A stretch of DNA of 64,000 bases from positions 1 through 64,000 of the forward strand of contig NZ_QAOO01000007.1 in the NCBI RefSeq assembly GCF_003051105.1, given 5' to 3'. Shown here one piece after another: positions 46,876 to 56,517 of the stretch. Numbering within the stretch: the stretch's first letter is position 1; each line of letters starts with the position of its first letter. The position numbers and the translations under genes are program-made. This DNA comes from Nitrosomonas nitrosa (GTDB lineage Bacteria > Pseudomonadota > Gammaproteobacteria > Burkholderiales > Nitrosomonadaceae). The notes under the pieces were generated by a model that made no database searches, was not told the origin of the DNA, and worked only from the letters and a program-made list of their open reading frames with translations.

Positions 46876-48114
46876 TCACCCCGGCTTGCCATCCACCCTT
46901 GGGCGCCAATAGATAGGCGCGAAACGCGCCGCCCAGAGCGTAAAACATATAAACCATACCGTCCCTGCCAATACGTACAGTACCGGTGCGAGCGTAGCAA
47001 TGGCCGGAATGATATCCGGCAAAATTCTGAATAAAGTAGCGGCCTGAAATCCCAGGAATAGCTGCCAGGTAAAATGATCCAGCACCAGCGGACGACCAGA
47101 ATGCCCGATCGTCACGCGGGAAGCCATGCCCAATACCATGCTGGCGAAATAGCCAATGGCCAAGGCATGCAGTGGTGCCAGGCCCAACCACATGCGCTCC
47201 CCGTCGCTTAACCACGTTATCAAGCTCTGGGTAGCGAACAACAGCATCGATACGCTCAGCCAGGCAAATGAAATGTGCAGCACAGCCAACAGACTCACGC
47301 TGAAACTACGTAAAAACCCCCATGCCCATGATAAATAAAGCGCACAGCCCGCCAAAGGAAAATCGACCCACCAGGTGTACTGCGGCATCCCCATAAGTTG
47401 CAGTAAACCATGCCCAGCCGAGCAAGCAAGCATCAGCCAAAGCAATGCATAAGGCCTGACCATGACATAATTCTCCAGCACCCGGCTCGAGAAAAAGGGG
47501 ATCATGCGATGTGAAACCGTCAGCAAGATGGGTAGCAGAAAAAACCAGATTCCCGCCTGCCGTGAAAAATCCAGAAAAACCCATTGGTCGGTCAATAACC
47601 AAACGAGATAGGCAGCCATGCCCAACCACCCAAATATAAATGCGACGCTGGCAACGCGCGCATGGCGTTTATCCTCTGCTTGGGTACTCAGCAATACGCG
47701 CAATAATGCAAGGATCGCGATGCCCCATCCTGTCAGCATCAATACTATCCCCCCCAGCAAAATATTTTTCCCGGCAAACAAACCCGCATAAAACAGCATT
47801 ACCCCTCCCGCCATGAACAAACAAGTAGCCAAAAACTGACGGGGCTTGATCTTTTCCCCATTCATCCAATTTGGAAAGGTAGTAAACAAAAAACCAAAAA
47901 TAAAAAAGGGAAAAAACCCGTAGACCATCAGGAACGCATGCGCCCAAATAGGCGCCATGCTCCAGACTGACATGCTGCCCACGATGCCATAACGACCTAT
48001 CAAATCGAATACCCACCATAGCAAAGTCAGCACGCCTTGCAGCGCGCCAACCAAGAACAGGCTGCGATGAGGCGCAGCAGATAAGTGATGCCAAACAGTT
48101 GCTTGTGTATTCAT
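46876..48114 (-). CDS. nnrS: NnrS-family heme/copper membrane protein
   Basis: 412 residues with about twelve membrane helices. The conserved N-terminal histidine motif is in APIWAHAFLMVYGFFPFFIFGFLFTTFPNW. Later conserved segments are SHRMIPFFSSRVL, LHISFAWL, and LHALAIGYFASMVLGMASRVTIGHSGRPL near 320-350. NnrS proteins protect against nitric oxide and derived iron-thiol complexes, which suits an organism that makes NO during nitrification. Monocistronic; I saw no clear NsrR or FNR site upstream. Confidence 0.9.
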   Translation of the reverse strand: MNTQATVWHHLSAAPHRSLFLVGALQGVLTLLWWVFDLIGRYGIVGSMSVWSMAPIWAHAFLMVYGFFPFFIFGFLFTTFPNWMNGEKIKPRQFLATCLFMAGGVMLFYAGLFAGKNILLGGIVLMLTGWGIAILALLRVLLSTQAEDKRHARVASVAFIFGWLGMAAYLVWLLTDQWVFLDFSRQAGIWFFLLPILLTVSHRMIPFFSSRVLENYVMVRPYALLWLMLACSAGHGLLQLMGMPQYTWWVDFPLAGCALYLSWAWGFLRSFSVSLLAVLHISFAWLSVSMLLFATQSLITWLSDGERMWLGLAPLHALAIGYFASMVLGMASRVTIGHSGRPLVLDHFTWQLFLGFQAATLFRILPDIIPAIATLAPVLYVLAGTVWFICFTLWAARFAPIYWRPRVDGKPG

Positions 48115-48234
48115 AGTTTTTCCTTTTAGCGCGGTTGATTATAGAGCTGCCCATCGATCGACAGGGATGCTTGATCGCAATGCTAAGCGATACTCTCACC
48201 CGATCATTCTCGGCAGCTACTTTATTGTTATGGT

Positions 48235-48269
48235 AGGCTGATTAACCTTGCGGTGATATCAGCCTTTTT
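48235..48269 (+). terminator. Stem-loop with T-run in the NnrS-PHP divergent region
   Basis: A perfect 8-bp stem (AGGCTGAT / ATCAGCCT) is followed by TTTTC on the plus strand, 80 bp before the PHP gene. It could stop a short upstream transcript or be part of a leader. Confidence 0.35.
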
Positions 48270-48351
48270 CGCTTATCGTTTTTATCAAGCTATATATTTG
48301 TTATGATGTAGATATTGTTCGTTTAACCACCTATTTTAATGTCCATTATCA

Positions 48352-49203
48352 ATGCTCAATATCGATTTGCATTGCCACTCTACCATTTCAGATGGCCTTT
48401 TGACTCCGTCTCGGCTCATAGAACACGCAGCGTTGCGTGGCGTCGAGGTACTGGCACTGACCGACCATGATGATGTAACGGGATTGGTTGAGGCGCGTAT
48501 TGCTGCGCGTGAAAAAAATATCACACTTATCAACGGTGTGGAAATCTCTGTAACTTGGCGAGGAAGAACGCTGCATATACTCGGCCTGGGCATCGACCCG
48601 GAATATCCGCCGCTGCAACAAGGCCTCGCATCAATACGAGCCGGGCGCGTGGAACGGGCGCGCAATATCGCAGCACAATTGGATCGTTTCGGCATTACCG
48701 GCAGCTTCGAAGGCGCTTACGCGTTCGCCGGGGACGGGCGATTGATCGGACGTACCCATTTTGCACGCTTTCTCGTTGCGAAAGGCCATGCCAAGGATGT
48801 GCGGTCAGTGTTCAAGAAATACCTCATCAAAGGTAAACCTGGCTATGCGCCGCATCAATGGACCACGCTGGCTGAGGCGATCGGCTGGATACGTGGCAGT
48901 GGAGGGCAGGCGATCATCGCACATCCTGCACGCTACCAACTCGGTAAAAATGTATTGGAAGCACTGTTAAATGAATTTTGCGAGCTTGGCGGCGTAGGCC
49001 TCGAGGTCATTTCACCCAGTCACACGCCAGACCAAATCAATCTGTTCGCACACCATGCGCAACGGCTGAATTTACTCGCTTCATGCGGTTCGGATTATCA
49101 CGGGCCTGGTGAAAGTTATTTCGATCTCGGTCAGCTACCCCCTCTCCCGGCTGGATGTACGCCTGTCTGGCGTGATTGGAAAATCGAGCTGGCTTTATCA
49201 TGA
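48352..49203 (+). CDS. PHP-domain phosphoesterase (TrpH/YciV, 3',5'-nucleoside bisphosphate phosphatase type)
   Basis: 283 residues. The PHP metal site is intact: DLHCHSTISDG at 5-15, LTDHDDVTG near 37-45, NGVEISVTW near 62-70, IAHPARY, and CGSDYHGPGE near the C terminus. E. coli TrpH/RnaAM removes 5' nucleotides and phosphates from 3',5'-bisphosphates and short RNAs. It starts a row of same-strand housekeeping genes (YciO, M50, TrpS, ScpA, ScpB). The order PHP-YciO-protease-TrpS-ScpAB is widespread in betaproteobacteria. Confidence 0.92.
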   Translation: MLNIDLHCHSTISDGLLTPSRLIEHAALRGVEVLALTDHDDVTGLVEARIAAREKNITLINGVEISVTWRGRTLHILGLGIDPEYPPLQQGLASIRAGRVERARNIAAQLDRFGITGSFEGAYAFAGDGRLIGRTHFARFLVAKGHAKDVRSVFKKYLIKGKPGYAPHQWTTLAEAIGWIRGSGGQAIIAHPARYQLGKNVLEALLNEFCELGGVGLEVISPSHTPDQINLFAHHAQRLNLLASCGSDYHGPGESYFDLGQLPPLPAGCTPVWRDWKIELALS

Positions 49204-49287
49204 TAGAGGTGGTTGCAGCGCAATAACGCTCAACTTACCTTTCAATACGGTAAAATATCAATAATCCAACCTGGATCCTAATTAATC

Positions 49288-49920
49288 ATGGCACAATTTT
49301 TTTCTATCCATCCACAAAACCCTCAAGCTCGGTTGCTAAAACAAGCTGTCTCGATTCTGCATGACGGCGGCGTGGTGGTCTATCCGACCGACTCCTGCTA
49401 TGCGCTGGGTTGTCTCCTCGGCAACAAAGACGCAATGGAGCGCATCCGCACCATACGACAAGTCGATGAACAGCATCATTTCACATTGGTATGCCGTGAT
49501 CTGGCCGAAATTTCGAACTATGCCAAGGTAGATAACTCCCAATACCGTCTGCTCAAAGCCTGCACCCCCGGCAGTTATACCTTCATATTGCAAGCCAGCC
49601 GCGAGGTTCCGCGCCGCTTTCAGCACCCTAAACGCCATACCATCGGTTTACGCGTGCCGGAACACCCTGTAGCGCTAGCATTGCTAGCGGAGCTGGATGC
49701 CCCCTTATTAAGCTCTACTTTGATCCTCCCCGGGGATGAGCTGCCACTGAACGACGCGGAGGAAATCCGCGAACGGCTGGAACACCAGGTCGAACTCATC
49801 ATCGATGCTGGCCCATGCGGGATCGACATGACTTCGGTGATCGATCTGACTGGCGAGACACCCGTATTGATCCGCGCAGGCAAAGGTGATCTCGCACCTT
49901 TTGGAATCGCGCATGGATAG
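49288..49920 (+). CDS. YciO-type Sua5/YrdC domain protein
   Basis: 210 residues. The YrdC-like fold is seen in ILHDGGVVVYPTDSCYALGC (nucleotide and threonine pocket), KDAMERIRTIRQ, HFTLVCRDLAEIS, and SSTLILPGDELPLNDAEEIRERL. The KxR motif region and the ending SVIDLTGETPVLIRAGKGD are also present. YciO relatives of TsaC (threonylcarbamoyl-AMP synthase) usually lack the main tRNA role. The stop overlaps the start of the M50 protease gene (ATGGATAG). Confidence 0.9.
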   Translation: MAQFFSIHPQNPQARLLKQAVSILHDGGVVVYPTDSCYALGCLLGNKDAMERIRTIRQVDEQHHFTLVCRDLAEISNYAKVDNSQYRLLKACTPGSYTFILQASREVPRRFQHPKRHTIGLRVPEHPVALALLAELDAPLLSSTLILPGDELPLNDAEEIRERLEHQVELIIDAGPCGIDMTSVIDLTGETPVLIRAGKGDLAPFGIAHG

Positions 49921-50578
49921 TATCATACTCGGCATTTCGATTTACGCACTACCCGTTATTTTTGCCATCACTTTACACGAAGCGGCGCATGGCTACGTTG
50001 CCAAACATTATGGCGATATGACGGCCTACATGGCAGGACGCATCACGCTCAATCCGATCAAACATATCGACCCGATAGGCACCATCATCGTCCCGCTAAC
50101 CCTATTTGTCATCAGCAAACTGACGATGGGTGCCGGCTTTCTGTTTGGCTGGGCCAAACCGGTGCCCGTCAATTTCAATCAATTGCGCCACCCCAAACGG
50201 GATATGCTGTGGGTTGCTGCCGCCGGTCCCGGCGCAAATCTGTTCATGGCCTGCTGCTGGGCGTTGATCATCAAGCTGGGGCTGATATTCCCGGAAAGTG
50301 TCTACGCCAAGCCAATGATCCTGATGGGCATGGCTGGCATTGAAATCAACCTCATTCTGATGGTGCTGAATCTATTGCCACTTCCTCCGCTCGATGGGGG
50401 GCGCATGGCTGTGAGCTTACTGCCCCATCGGCTCGCCTATCAATTTTCGAAAATCGAGCCTTACGGGTTTATGATTTTATTGTTATTGCTGATAACAGGG
50501 GTATTGGGTGCGATTGTCTGGCCGGCGATCATTATGCTGAAACAACTCATCGCCTGGATCTTTGGCCTCTATGTCTGA
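49913..50578 (+). CDS. Site-2-type zinc metalloprotease (M50 family)
   Basis: 221 residues from the ATG at 49913, which overlaps the stop of the YciO gene; this tight overlap supports it over the ATG at 49886. It is an integral membrane protease with HExxH in ITLHEAAHGYVAKHYGD and the third ligand in LLPLPPLDGGRM. Six membrane segments are visible. Family members cut proteins within the membrane; short ones like this often have unknown substrates. Translationally coupled with YciO and followed by trpS. Confidence 0.92.
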   Translation: MDSIILGISIYALPVIFAITLHEAAHGYVAKHYGDMTAYMAGRITLNPIKHIDPIGTIIVPLTLFVISKLTMGAGFLFGWAKPVPVNFNQLRHPKRDMLWVAAAGPGANLFMACCWALIIKLGLIFPESVYAKPMILMGMAGIEINLILMVLNLLPLPPLDGGRMAVSLLPHRLAYQFSKIEPYGFMILLLLLITGVLGAIVWPAIIMLKQLIAWIFGLYV

Positions 50579-50643
50579 CCCTACATCACAAATAATGAAC
50601 ATTATTGAATCTTCAACTCATTCCATAATCTAGGACTTGTAGC

Positions 50644-51846
50644 ATGTTTGCTGATCGCGTTTTATCGGGCATGCGCCCGACGGGTAGTCTGCATTTAGGC
50701 CATTACCATGGTGTGCTGAAAAACTGGATAACCTTGCAACAACAGTATAAATGCTTGTTTTTCGTCGCAGACTGGCACGCCCTCACTACACATTACGATT
50801 CGCCCGAACTGATCGAACAACACACTTGGGACATGATCATCGACTGGTTGGCTGCCGGCGTCGATCCGGCTCAGGCAACGCTGTTCATCCAGTCGAAAGT
50901 ACCTGCACATGCCGAGCTTTATTTGTTGCTGTCGATGATCACGCCGCTTGGCTGGTTGGAACGCGTGCCTACCTACAAAGATCAACAGGAAAAATTGAGT
51001 GAGAAAGATCTGAGCACTTATGGTTTTCTCGGTTATCCGCTGCTGCAAAGCGCAGATATTCTCATCTACCGCGCCAATCTCGTTCCGGTCGGCGAGGATC
51101 AAGCACCGCACCTCGAATTCACCCGTGAAATCTCACGCCGCTTCAATCATATTTTTGGCAAAGAACCGGGATTTGAAGAAAAGGCGGAGCTGGCGATCAA
51201 AAAGCTCGGCTCGAAGAAATCCAGGCTGTACCGCGAATTGCGCAACCGCTACCAAGAGCAGGGCGATGAAGGCGCACTCGAAGAAGCCCGCTCGCTGCTC
51301 GATGAACAGCAAAATCTCAGCATGGGCGACCGGGAGCGGCTATTTGGCTACCTGGAAGGCGGCGGCAGAGTCATTCTGTCGGAACCTGAAACCCTGCTCA
51401 CCCAGGCATCGAGAATGCCCGGATTGGACGGCCAGAAAATGTCCAAATCCTACAACAATACCATCAGTCTGCGCGAAGATGCCGACAGCATCGTCAAAAA
51501 AATCCGCACCATGCCGACCGATCCGGCACGCATACGCCGTACCGATCCGGGCGATCCGGCCAAATGTCCGGTCTGGTCTTTCCATACCGTATACTCGAAC
51601 GACGAAGTCAGGAACTGGGTACAGCAAGGCTGCAAAAGTGCAGGCATAGGCTGTTTGGAATGCAAGCAACCTGTCATCGATGCCATTCTGGCAGAACAAG
51701 CCCCTATCTGCGAACGTGCCAAGATGTACGAAGAAGATCCGGCACTGGTCAGAAATATCGTCGCCGACGGCTGCGAGAAAGCCTGCAAGCTGGCGGAAGA
51801 AACCATGCGCGATGTTCGGGAAGTCATGGGATTAAACTATCCCTGA
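50644..51846 (+). CDS. trpS: Tryptophanyl-tRNA synthetase
   Basis: 400 residues. Class I motifs are present: HLGHYHG (HIGH) at about 18-24 and GQKMSKSYNN (KMSKS) near 265. The tryptophan pocket segment FVADWHALTTHY and the catalytic-domain VPVGEDQAPHLEFTREISRRF are conserved. The length is at the upper end for the bacterial type because of a helical insert (about 185-235). It charges tRNA-Trp in the cytoplasm. Confidence 0.95.
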   Translation: MFADRVLSGMRPTGSLHLGHYHGVLKNWITLQQQYKCLFFVADWHALTTHYDSPELIEQHTWDMIIDWLAAGVDPAQATLFIQSKVPAHAELYLLLSMITPLGWLERVPTYKDQQEKLSEKDLSTYGFLGYPLLQSADILIYRANLVPVGEDQAPHLEFTREISRRFNHIFGKEPGFEEKAELAIKKLGSKKSRLYRELRNRYQEQGDEGALEEARSLLDEQQNLSMGDRERLFGYLEGGGRVILSEPETLLTQASRMPGLDGQKMSKSYNNTISLREDADSIVKKIRTMPTDPARIRRTDPGDPAKCPVWSFHTVYSNDEVRNWVQQGCKSAGIGCLECKQPVIDAILAEQAPICERAKMYEEDPALVRNIVADGCEKACKLAEETMRDVREVMGLNYP

Positions 51847-51963
51847 CAAAAATCTAGGCAAAGGCAACCGCATGACATGTGCTCCGTCGCACCTGTTTTT
51901 TCAGATATTGCGCGTTCTTTTGTTTTTAATGCCCGCAAACGGGAAAGTGGGTAGTTTCTCATT

Positions 51964-52782
51964 ATGAACACGCTGGATGAAGCCCTGCCGCAGACCGAAA
52001 ACCAGCCCATTGCCAGGATTTGCGGCCAACCTCTGCTGGAAATTCCGCGCGATCTCTATATTCCACCGGAAGCACTCGAAGTTTTCCTCGAAACTTTCGA
52101 AGGCCCGCTCGACCTGCTGCTCTATCTGATCCGCAAGCACAATCTCGATATCCTCGATATCCCGATGGCGCAACTCACCCAGCAGTACATGACCTACGTC
52201 GAGATGATGCGCGCCGATCAATTCGAACTGGCTGCCGAATATCTACTGATGACTGCGCTGCTGATCGAGATCAAATCACGCACCCTGCTGCCCCGCCCCG
52301 TGACCGAGGAAGAAGTGGAAACCGATCCGCGCGCGGAGCTGGTGCGCCGCCTGTTGGAATACGAGCAAATGAAAAAGGCTGCTTTGCGTCTCGATGTCTT
52401 GCCACAAGCGCAGCGGGATTTCGCGTTGGTGGAAGTTTGGATCGATCATATCGCCGCACAGCCGTTGCCTCAGGTCAATATAGACGACTTGCGTCTCGCT
52501 TGGTTGGCGTTGATCGAACGTGCCAAGGTCAATCGCCACCATCAGATCGGGCATGAAGCGATTTCGGTACGCGCCTGCATGAGCCAGATCCTGCGTCAGC
52601 TTCAGAGCGGCAAAGCAGTCCGTTTCGATGAATTGTTCAGTCCGACGGTCAGCGTGACCGAAGTCGTCGCCTATTTTCTCGCCCTGCTGGAACTGGCCAA
52701 GGAAATGCTCGTCACGATCGACCAACCGGATAATTTTGCAGTAATTTATGTCAAATCAGCCCAACCCACTGCTGCCGTCTGA
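51964..52782 (+). CDS. scpA: Segregation and condensation protein A
   Basis: 272 residues. The kleisin N-terminal signature is [32 protein letters not shown], then [26 protein letters not shown]. The C-terminal winged-helix part ends in [21 protein letters not shown]. It forms the SMC-ScpAB complex for chromosome segregation. It overlaps scpB by 35 bp, indicating one operon and translational coupling. Confidence 0.95.
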   Translation: MNTLDEALPQTENQPIARICGQPLLEIPRDLYIPPEALEVFLETFEGPLDLLLYLIRKHNLDILDIPMAQLTQQYMTYVEMMRADQFELAAEYLLMTALLIEIKSRTLLPRPVTEEEVETDPRAELVRRLLEYEQMKKAALRLDVLPQAQRDFALVEVWIDHIAAQPLPQVNIDDLRLAWLALIERAKVNRHHQIGHEAISVRACMSQILRQLQSGKAVRFDELFSPTVSVTEVVAYFLALLELAKEMLVTIDQPDNFAVIYVKSAQPTAAV

Positions 52783-53386
52783 AACCCGCCTTGCTTTCAG
52801 CGAGTACGACATCGTCCGCATTCTGGAAACGGCGTTGCTGACCGCGCCGGAACCGCTCGCGCTGTCGGAACTGAAAAAGCTGTTCGAAGGTGAAATCAGC
52901 AATAAACAATTGCAAGCTGCGCTCGATACCCTGCGCACCAAATGGCAAGATAGCGGCATCGAATTGGTCCAAGTCGCCGGTGGCTGGCGCTTTCGCAGCA
53001 AACCGGAAATGCAGGTATTCCTCGACCGGCTCAGCCCGCAAAAACCGCCGCGCTACTCGCGTGCCGTGCTGGAAACATTGGCGATCATCGCCTACCGCCA
53101 ACCCGTGACACGCGGCGATATCGAAGAAATCCGCGGTGTCGCCGTCTCTAGCAATATCCTGAAAACCCTGGAAGCGCGCGGCTGGATCGATTCCGTCGGT
53201 CAACGCAATGTTCCCGGTCGTCCCACCCTCTACGCTACCACCGAACGATTCCTCGATGACCTTAACTTGCAATCACTCGAACAACTGCCCCCTTTGGATG
53301 AACTGGTAGCTCTGACCGAATCCCAGGATCAGCCACCACCATCTGAGCCCGCGTCAGAGGATACGACAGAAGACGAGCAAACGTAG
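52748..53386 (+). CDS. scpB: Segregation and condensation protein B
   Basis: 212 residues with two winged-helix domains. Domain 1 has [22 protein letters not shown]; domain 2 has [43 protein letters not shown] and [13 protein letters not shown]. The C terminus is acidic and disordered ([16 protein letters not shown]). Partner of ScpA in SMC condensin. The gene ends the housekeeping row. Confidence 0.95.
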   Translation: MSNQPNPLLPSETRLAFSEYDIVRILETALLTAPEPLALSELKKLFEGEISNKQLQAALDTLRTKWQDSGIELVQVAGGWRFRSKPEMQVFLDRLSPQKPPRYSRAVLETLAIIAYRQPVTRGDIEEIRGVAVSSNILKTLEARGWIDSVGQRNVPGRPTLYATTERFLDDLNLQSLEQLPPLDELVALTESQDQPPPSEPASEDTTEDEQT

Positions 53387-53399
53387 CCACCGCCCACCT

Positions 53400-53660
53400 T
53401 CAAAGCTGCGCCATGAGCGCGTTGAGCATAGCGGTTTACTTGCCCGATGCTGCGTCAACCTGGTTTTCCAATGTATCGCAAATGCCATTAACTGGCCAAC
53501 TTAGGAGACAGTGCGATCTTGTTCGGGATGGGGAGGGGGAGGAGTAACCGGTATCGTGCAGGCGTAATTTTTGTAATCGCCCTTGTTCGACACATGATCA
53601 ACCCATTCATGCGAAAATGTGATGCTGATCTCTCTCCCTGCCAAGAATAAGCATGGGGGT
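53400..53660 (-). pseudogene. Decayed fragment, probably type I restriction specificity subunit (HsdS) tail
   Basis: Reading the minus strand, one frame gives GREISITFSHEWVDHV and then PPPPHPEQDRTVS-stop, resembling the PLPPLPEQHRIV motif near the end of HsdS proteins. After a frame change it continues CDTLENQVDAASGK-stop-TAMLNALMAQL-stop, like the final HsdS helix (LCD-LE...). Several stops and shifts show that it is dead. Assignment is moderate; the neighbouring HsdR remnant supports it. Confidence 0.45.
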
Positions 53661-53666
53661 AAAAAT

Positions 53667-53908
53667 TTTAACCTAGATTCCTCGGTTGGACGGGGCGGAG
53701 TGTGCGGTTTTAGGAGTGCAGGGCAAGGCGCAACGACGCGGAATAGTCACTCTATTCCAAGGAGTTGCAACGCAGTCATGCGTCTATAAAATCGCGCAAT
53801 CCGCAGCGTAGCGTTGACAACCCGAAAGGTGAAGGCGAAAATTGTTGCAAAGCTAGAATATTCATAATATTAGCGCCAGAATTAGCAACCAACTGAATCT
53901 AGGTTAAA
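53667..53908. mobile_element. MITE-like element with 14-bp terminal inverted repeats
   Basis: The 14-bp sequence at 53667-53680 (TTTAACCTAGATTC) is the exact reverse complement of 53895-53908. The element is about 242 bp, has no ORF and contains a GC-rich internal part with smaller inverted repeats (GGAATAG...CTATTCC). It interrupts the dead restriction genes between the HsdR and HsdS remnants. This is the profile of a non-autonomous transposable element. Flanking target duplications could not be defined with certainty. Confidence 0.7.
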
Positions 53909-54043
53909 GATCTGGACAATACGTTCTTTGGTCAGCAGGCATTCTTCGCGGATTTGGTTAGCGCTATTCCACCCAGCCTGCTGCAAGGCAAGTGTGGTGA
54001 ATTAACTGCAGATATCGCGTTCGGAGAGCTGTTGTTTATTCAT
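53909..54043 (-). pseudogene. N-terminal fragment of type I restriction enzyme R subunit (HsdR)
   Basis: From the ATG at 54043 the minus strand reads MNKQQLSERDICS-stop-FTTLALQQAGWNSANQIREE, then LLTKERIVQI, up to the MITE end. The pattern SERDICTKFITPAL--AGW---QIREE--F--GRI is the well-known beginning of EcoEI-type HsdR proteins. A TAA replaces the expected residue 14, and the remaining roughly 800 residues are absent, so it is a remnant. Confidence 0.75.
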
Positions 54044-54073
54044 CACGCAACGTGCCCGTGCTTCTTCTCCCGA

Positions 54074-54889
54074 TTACCGGTTAGCCGCGATCAACTGCGG
54101 AGTCAAGTGAGGAGCGAGCGTTTGCAGTAACTGCACGAAAATCTTGGGGTTGCCAGCGACGATCTGTCCGCTTTTCAGGTAGTTTTCGTTGCCCTCTAGA
54201 TCGCTGATCATGCCGCCTGCCTCGAGAATGAGCAGGCAGCCAGCGGCGATGTCCCAGGGAGACAAGCCAATTTCCCAAAAACCGTCATAACGTCCGGCCG
54301 CGACATAGGCGAGGTCGAGCGCGGCAGACCCTGGCCGGCGAATTCCGGCAACTTTGGGGATGATATCCTTGAACATGGCCAGATACGGCTCCAGGAAGGA
54401 AAGATCACGGAACGGAATGCCGGTGCCGATCAGCGAATCGGCCATTTGTGCGCGTTTGCTGACGCGGATGCGCTGATCGTTGAGATAGGCGCCCCGCCCC
54501 CGGCTGGCGGTAAATAACTCATTATTGACCGGATCGTACACCACTGCCTGCGACAGAACGCCCCGATGCAATAACGCGATGGATACCGAATATTTCGGAA
54601 AGCCATGCAGAAAATTAGTGGTGCCATCCAACGGATCGATAATCCATTGATATTCTGATTTTTTCGGGTCTCCGCGATTGCCGCTCTCTTCTGCTAGAAT
54701 CGAATGATGAGGATAAGCGTCCAGCAATACCTTGATGATGGCTTCTTCTGCCGCTCCATCGACTTCACTGACAAAATCGCTGTGCGATTTGCGCGAAACG
54801 TTGAGGATATCGAGATTTCGAGAAGCTTGATTGATGATGCTGCCAGCACGGCGCGCGGCTTTGACCGCGATTGTAAGCATGGGATGCAT
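54074..54889 (-). CDS. suhB: Inositol monophosphatase family protein (SuhB)
   Basis: 271 residues. It holds the lithium-sensitive phosphatase metal-binding motifs: [24 protein letters not shown], and [15 protein letters not shown] (EESG, DPLDGT, WD-AAG). It hydrolyses inositol-1-phosphate and related phosphates; SuhB of gammaproteobacteria also joins rRNA transcription complexes. It is divergent from trmJ, with 50 bp between the starts. Confidence 0.95.
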   Translation of the reverse strand: MHPMLTIAVKAARRAGSIINQASRNLDILNVSRKSHSDFVSEVDGAAEEAIIKVLLDAYPHHSILAEESGNRGDPKKSEYQWIIDPLDGTTNFLHGFPKYSVSIALLHRGVLSQAVVYDPVNNELFTASRGRGAYLNDQRIRVSKRAQMADSLIGTGIPFRDLSFLEPYLAMFKDIIPKVAGIRRPGSAALDLAYVAAGRYDGFWEIGLSPWDIAAGCLLILEAGGMISDLEGNENYLKSGQIVAGNPKIFVQLLQTLAPHLTPQLIAANR

Positions 54890-54939
54890 TTTATAAGCCC
54901 AAGAAAGATAAATAATTAAACAAAAGGCGTAATTTTAAT

Positions 54940-55677
54940 ATGAATCGCCCCTCTCCGCTCGATAATGTCCGTATCGTATTGAGCCACACCAGCCACGCCG
55001 GCAATATCGGCGCAACTGCGCGCGCCATGAAAACGATGGGATTGAGCGTCCTCTACCTGGTCAACCCCAAATCGTTTCCGAGCAATGAAGCCGATGTGCG
55101 TGCCAGTAATGCACGCGACATTCTCGAGCAGGCCAGGGTGGTGGGCTGCCTCGAAGAGGCGCTGCAGGATTGCGTGCTTGCGGCAGCGCTGACTGCCCGA
55201 CCACGTGATCTTGCGCATCGGACATTGGCTGCACGGGAAGCCGCCGGGGAGCTGTTCCATCATGCCCGGCATGCGCCTGTCGCATTGGTTTTTGGCAGGG
55301 AAAGCTCAGGTTTGACCACGCCCGAAATCGGCAAATGCCAGATTACGGTGCATATCCCAGCCAATCCAGATTACGCTTCGCTCAACCTCGCAGCCGCCGT
55401 GCAACTTATGGCCTATGAGCTGCGCATGGCGTCAACTGTAACAATGCCTGCCGCTTCTCAGCAATCCGTCTATCGGCTCGCCAGCTTTCAGGAGATCGAA
55501 CTGTTTTACAGTCACCTGGAACAGGCCATGATCCACAGCGGCTTTCTCGATCCTGCTCAGCCCAAGCGGCTCATGCAGCGAATACGCCGCTTGTTTGCCC
55601 GCGCACAGTTGGAAAAAGAGGAAGTGAATATCCTGCGCGGCATCATCAGCGCTTTGGAAAAGCATCGATCGAAGTAA
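54940..55677 (+). CDS. trmJ: tRNA (cytidine/uridine-2'-O-)-methyltransferase TrmJ
   Basis: 245 residues of the SPOUT/TrmH fold. The motifs are NIGATARAMKTMGLSVLYLVNP, ALVFGRESSGLTTPEI, and IPANPDYASLNLAAAVQLMAYELR, which form the deep-knot SAM site. The C-terminal extension (FYSHLEQAMIHSGFLDPAQPKRLMQRIRRLF) is typical of TrmJ, which methylates position 32 of tRNAs. The suhB-trmJ divergent pair is common in proteobacteria. Confidence 0.93.
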   Translation: MNRPSPLDNVRIVLSHTSHAGNIGATARAMKTMGLSVLYLVNPKSFPSNEADVRASNARDILEQARVVGCLEEALQDCVLAAALTARPRDLAHRTLAAREAAGELFHHARHAPVALVFGRESSGLTTPEIGKCQITVHIPANPDYASLNLAAAVQLMAYELRMASTVTMPAASQQSVYRLASFQEIELFYSHLEQAMIHSGFLDPAQPKRLMQRIRRLFARAQLEKEEVNILRGIISALEKHRSK

Positions 55678-55770
55678 GTTGCTCCTTTTGGATTGACTTG
55701 ATCGAGTTATTTAGCGATGATTGCGCATGATAACTCTTCATCCACATCGTTTTTACATAAAGGAACGACC

Positions 55771-56517
55771 ATGACAACAAACGCACTTTTTAAACACAAA
55801 GTCAACGCCATCATTAGCGACAAACATTTATTGAAACATCCCTTTTATATGGCCTGGACCGAGGGCAAACTGACCAAGGATCAATTGCGCCACTACGCGG
55901 AACAATACTTCTACAATGTATTGGCAGAACCTACCTATTTAAGTGCGGTACATTTCAATACCCCGCACCTTCATTCAGAAACCAATAGTGGTGATATCAG
56001 CGTGCGTCAGGAAGTACTCAAGAACCTGATCGACGAAGAGCACGGCGATGGCAATCACCCGGCTTTATGGAAAGCGTTTGCTTTTGCCTTGGGTGCAGAC
56101 GACAAAAGCCTAGCCAATGCGCCCGCACTGCCTGAAACAGAAAATCTGGTATCCACCTTCCGCGATATCTGCCTGAATCAGCCCTTTTACGCGGGATTGG
56201 CGGCGTTGCATGCTTTCGAGTCTCAAGTCCCCGATATTGCCGCTGTCAAAATCGATGGCCTCGCCCGTTTCTATGGCATGGATAACCCGAAAGATTATGA
56301 ATTCTTCTCGGTTCATCAAAAAGCTGACATTTATCATTCTCAAGCGGAATGGGCCATCATCGAGCGCTTTGCCGATACCCCAGAAAAACAGGCTGAAGTG
56401 TTAACGGCAACACAGCGCGCATGCGATGCATTATGGAAATTCCTGGATGGCATCCATGAAACTTATTGCGCCAATCTGATTTGTGACAAAGAAGCTGCTG
56501 CGGTCACACTGCACTAA
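55771..56517 (+). CDS. CADD/PqqC-like di-metal oxygenase, probable p-aminobenzoate synthase
   Basis: 248 residues from the ATG at 55771, preceded by AAAGGA; the longer ORF from 55717 lacks this signal. It belongs to the heme-oxygenase-like di-metal family. Against chlamydial CADD all key positions fit: Tyr26 (its Tyr27, consumed as substrate), Glu89, His96, Glu150, Lys160, His182, Asp186 and His189, with identical spacing in the metal-site segments. CADD makes the PABA part of folate from its own tyrosine, and a Nitrosomonas europaea homologue is known to replace PabABC. The same role is therefore very likely here. The gene is monocistronic, with a terminator at 56528. Confidence 0.88.
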   Translation: MTTNALFKHKVNAIISDKHLLKHPFYMAWTEGKLTKDQLRHYAEQYFYNVLAEPTYLSAVHFNTPHLHSETNSGDISVRQEVLKNLIDEEHGDGNHPALWKAFAFALGADDKSLANAPALPETENLVSTFRDICLNQPFYAGLAALHAFESQVPDIAAVKIDGLARFYGMDNPKDYEFFSVHQKADIYHSQAEWAIIERFADTPEKQAEVLTATQRACDALWKFLDGIHETYCANLICDKEAAAVTLH

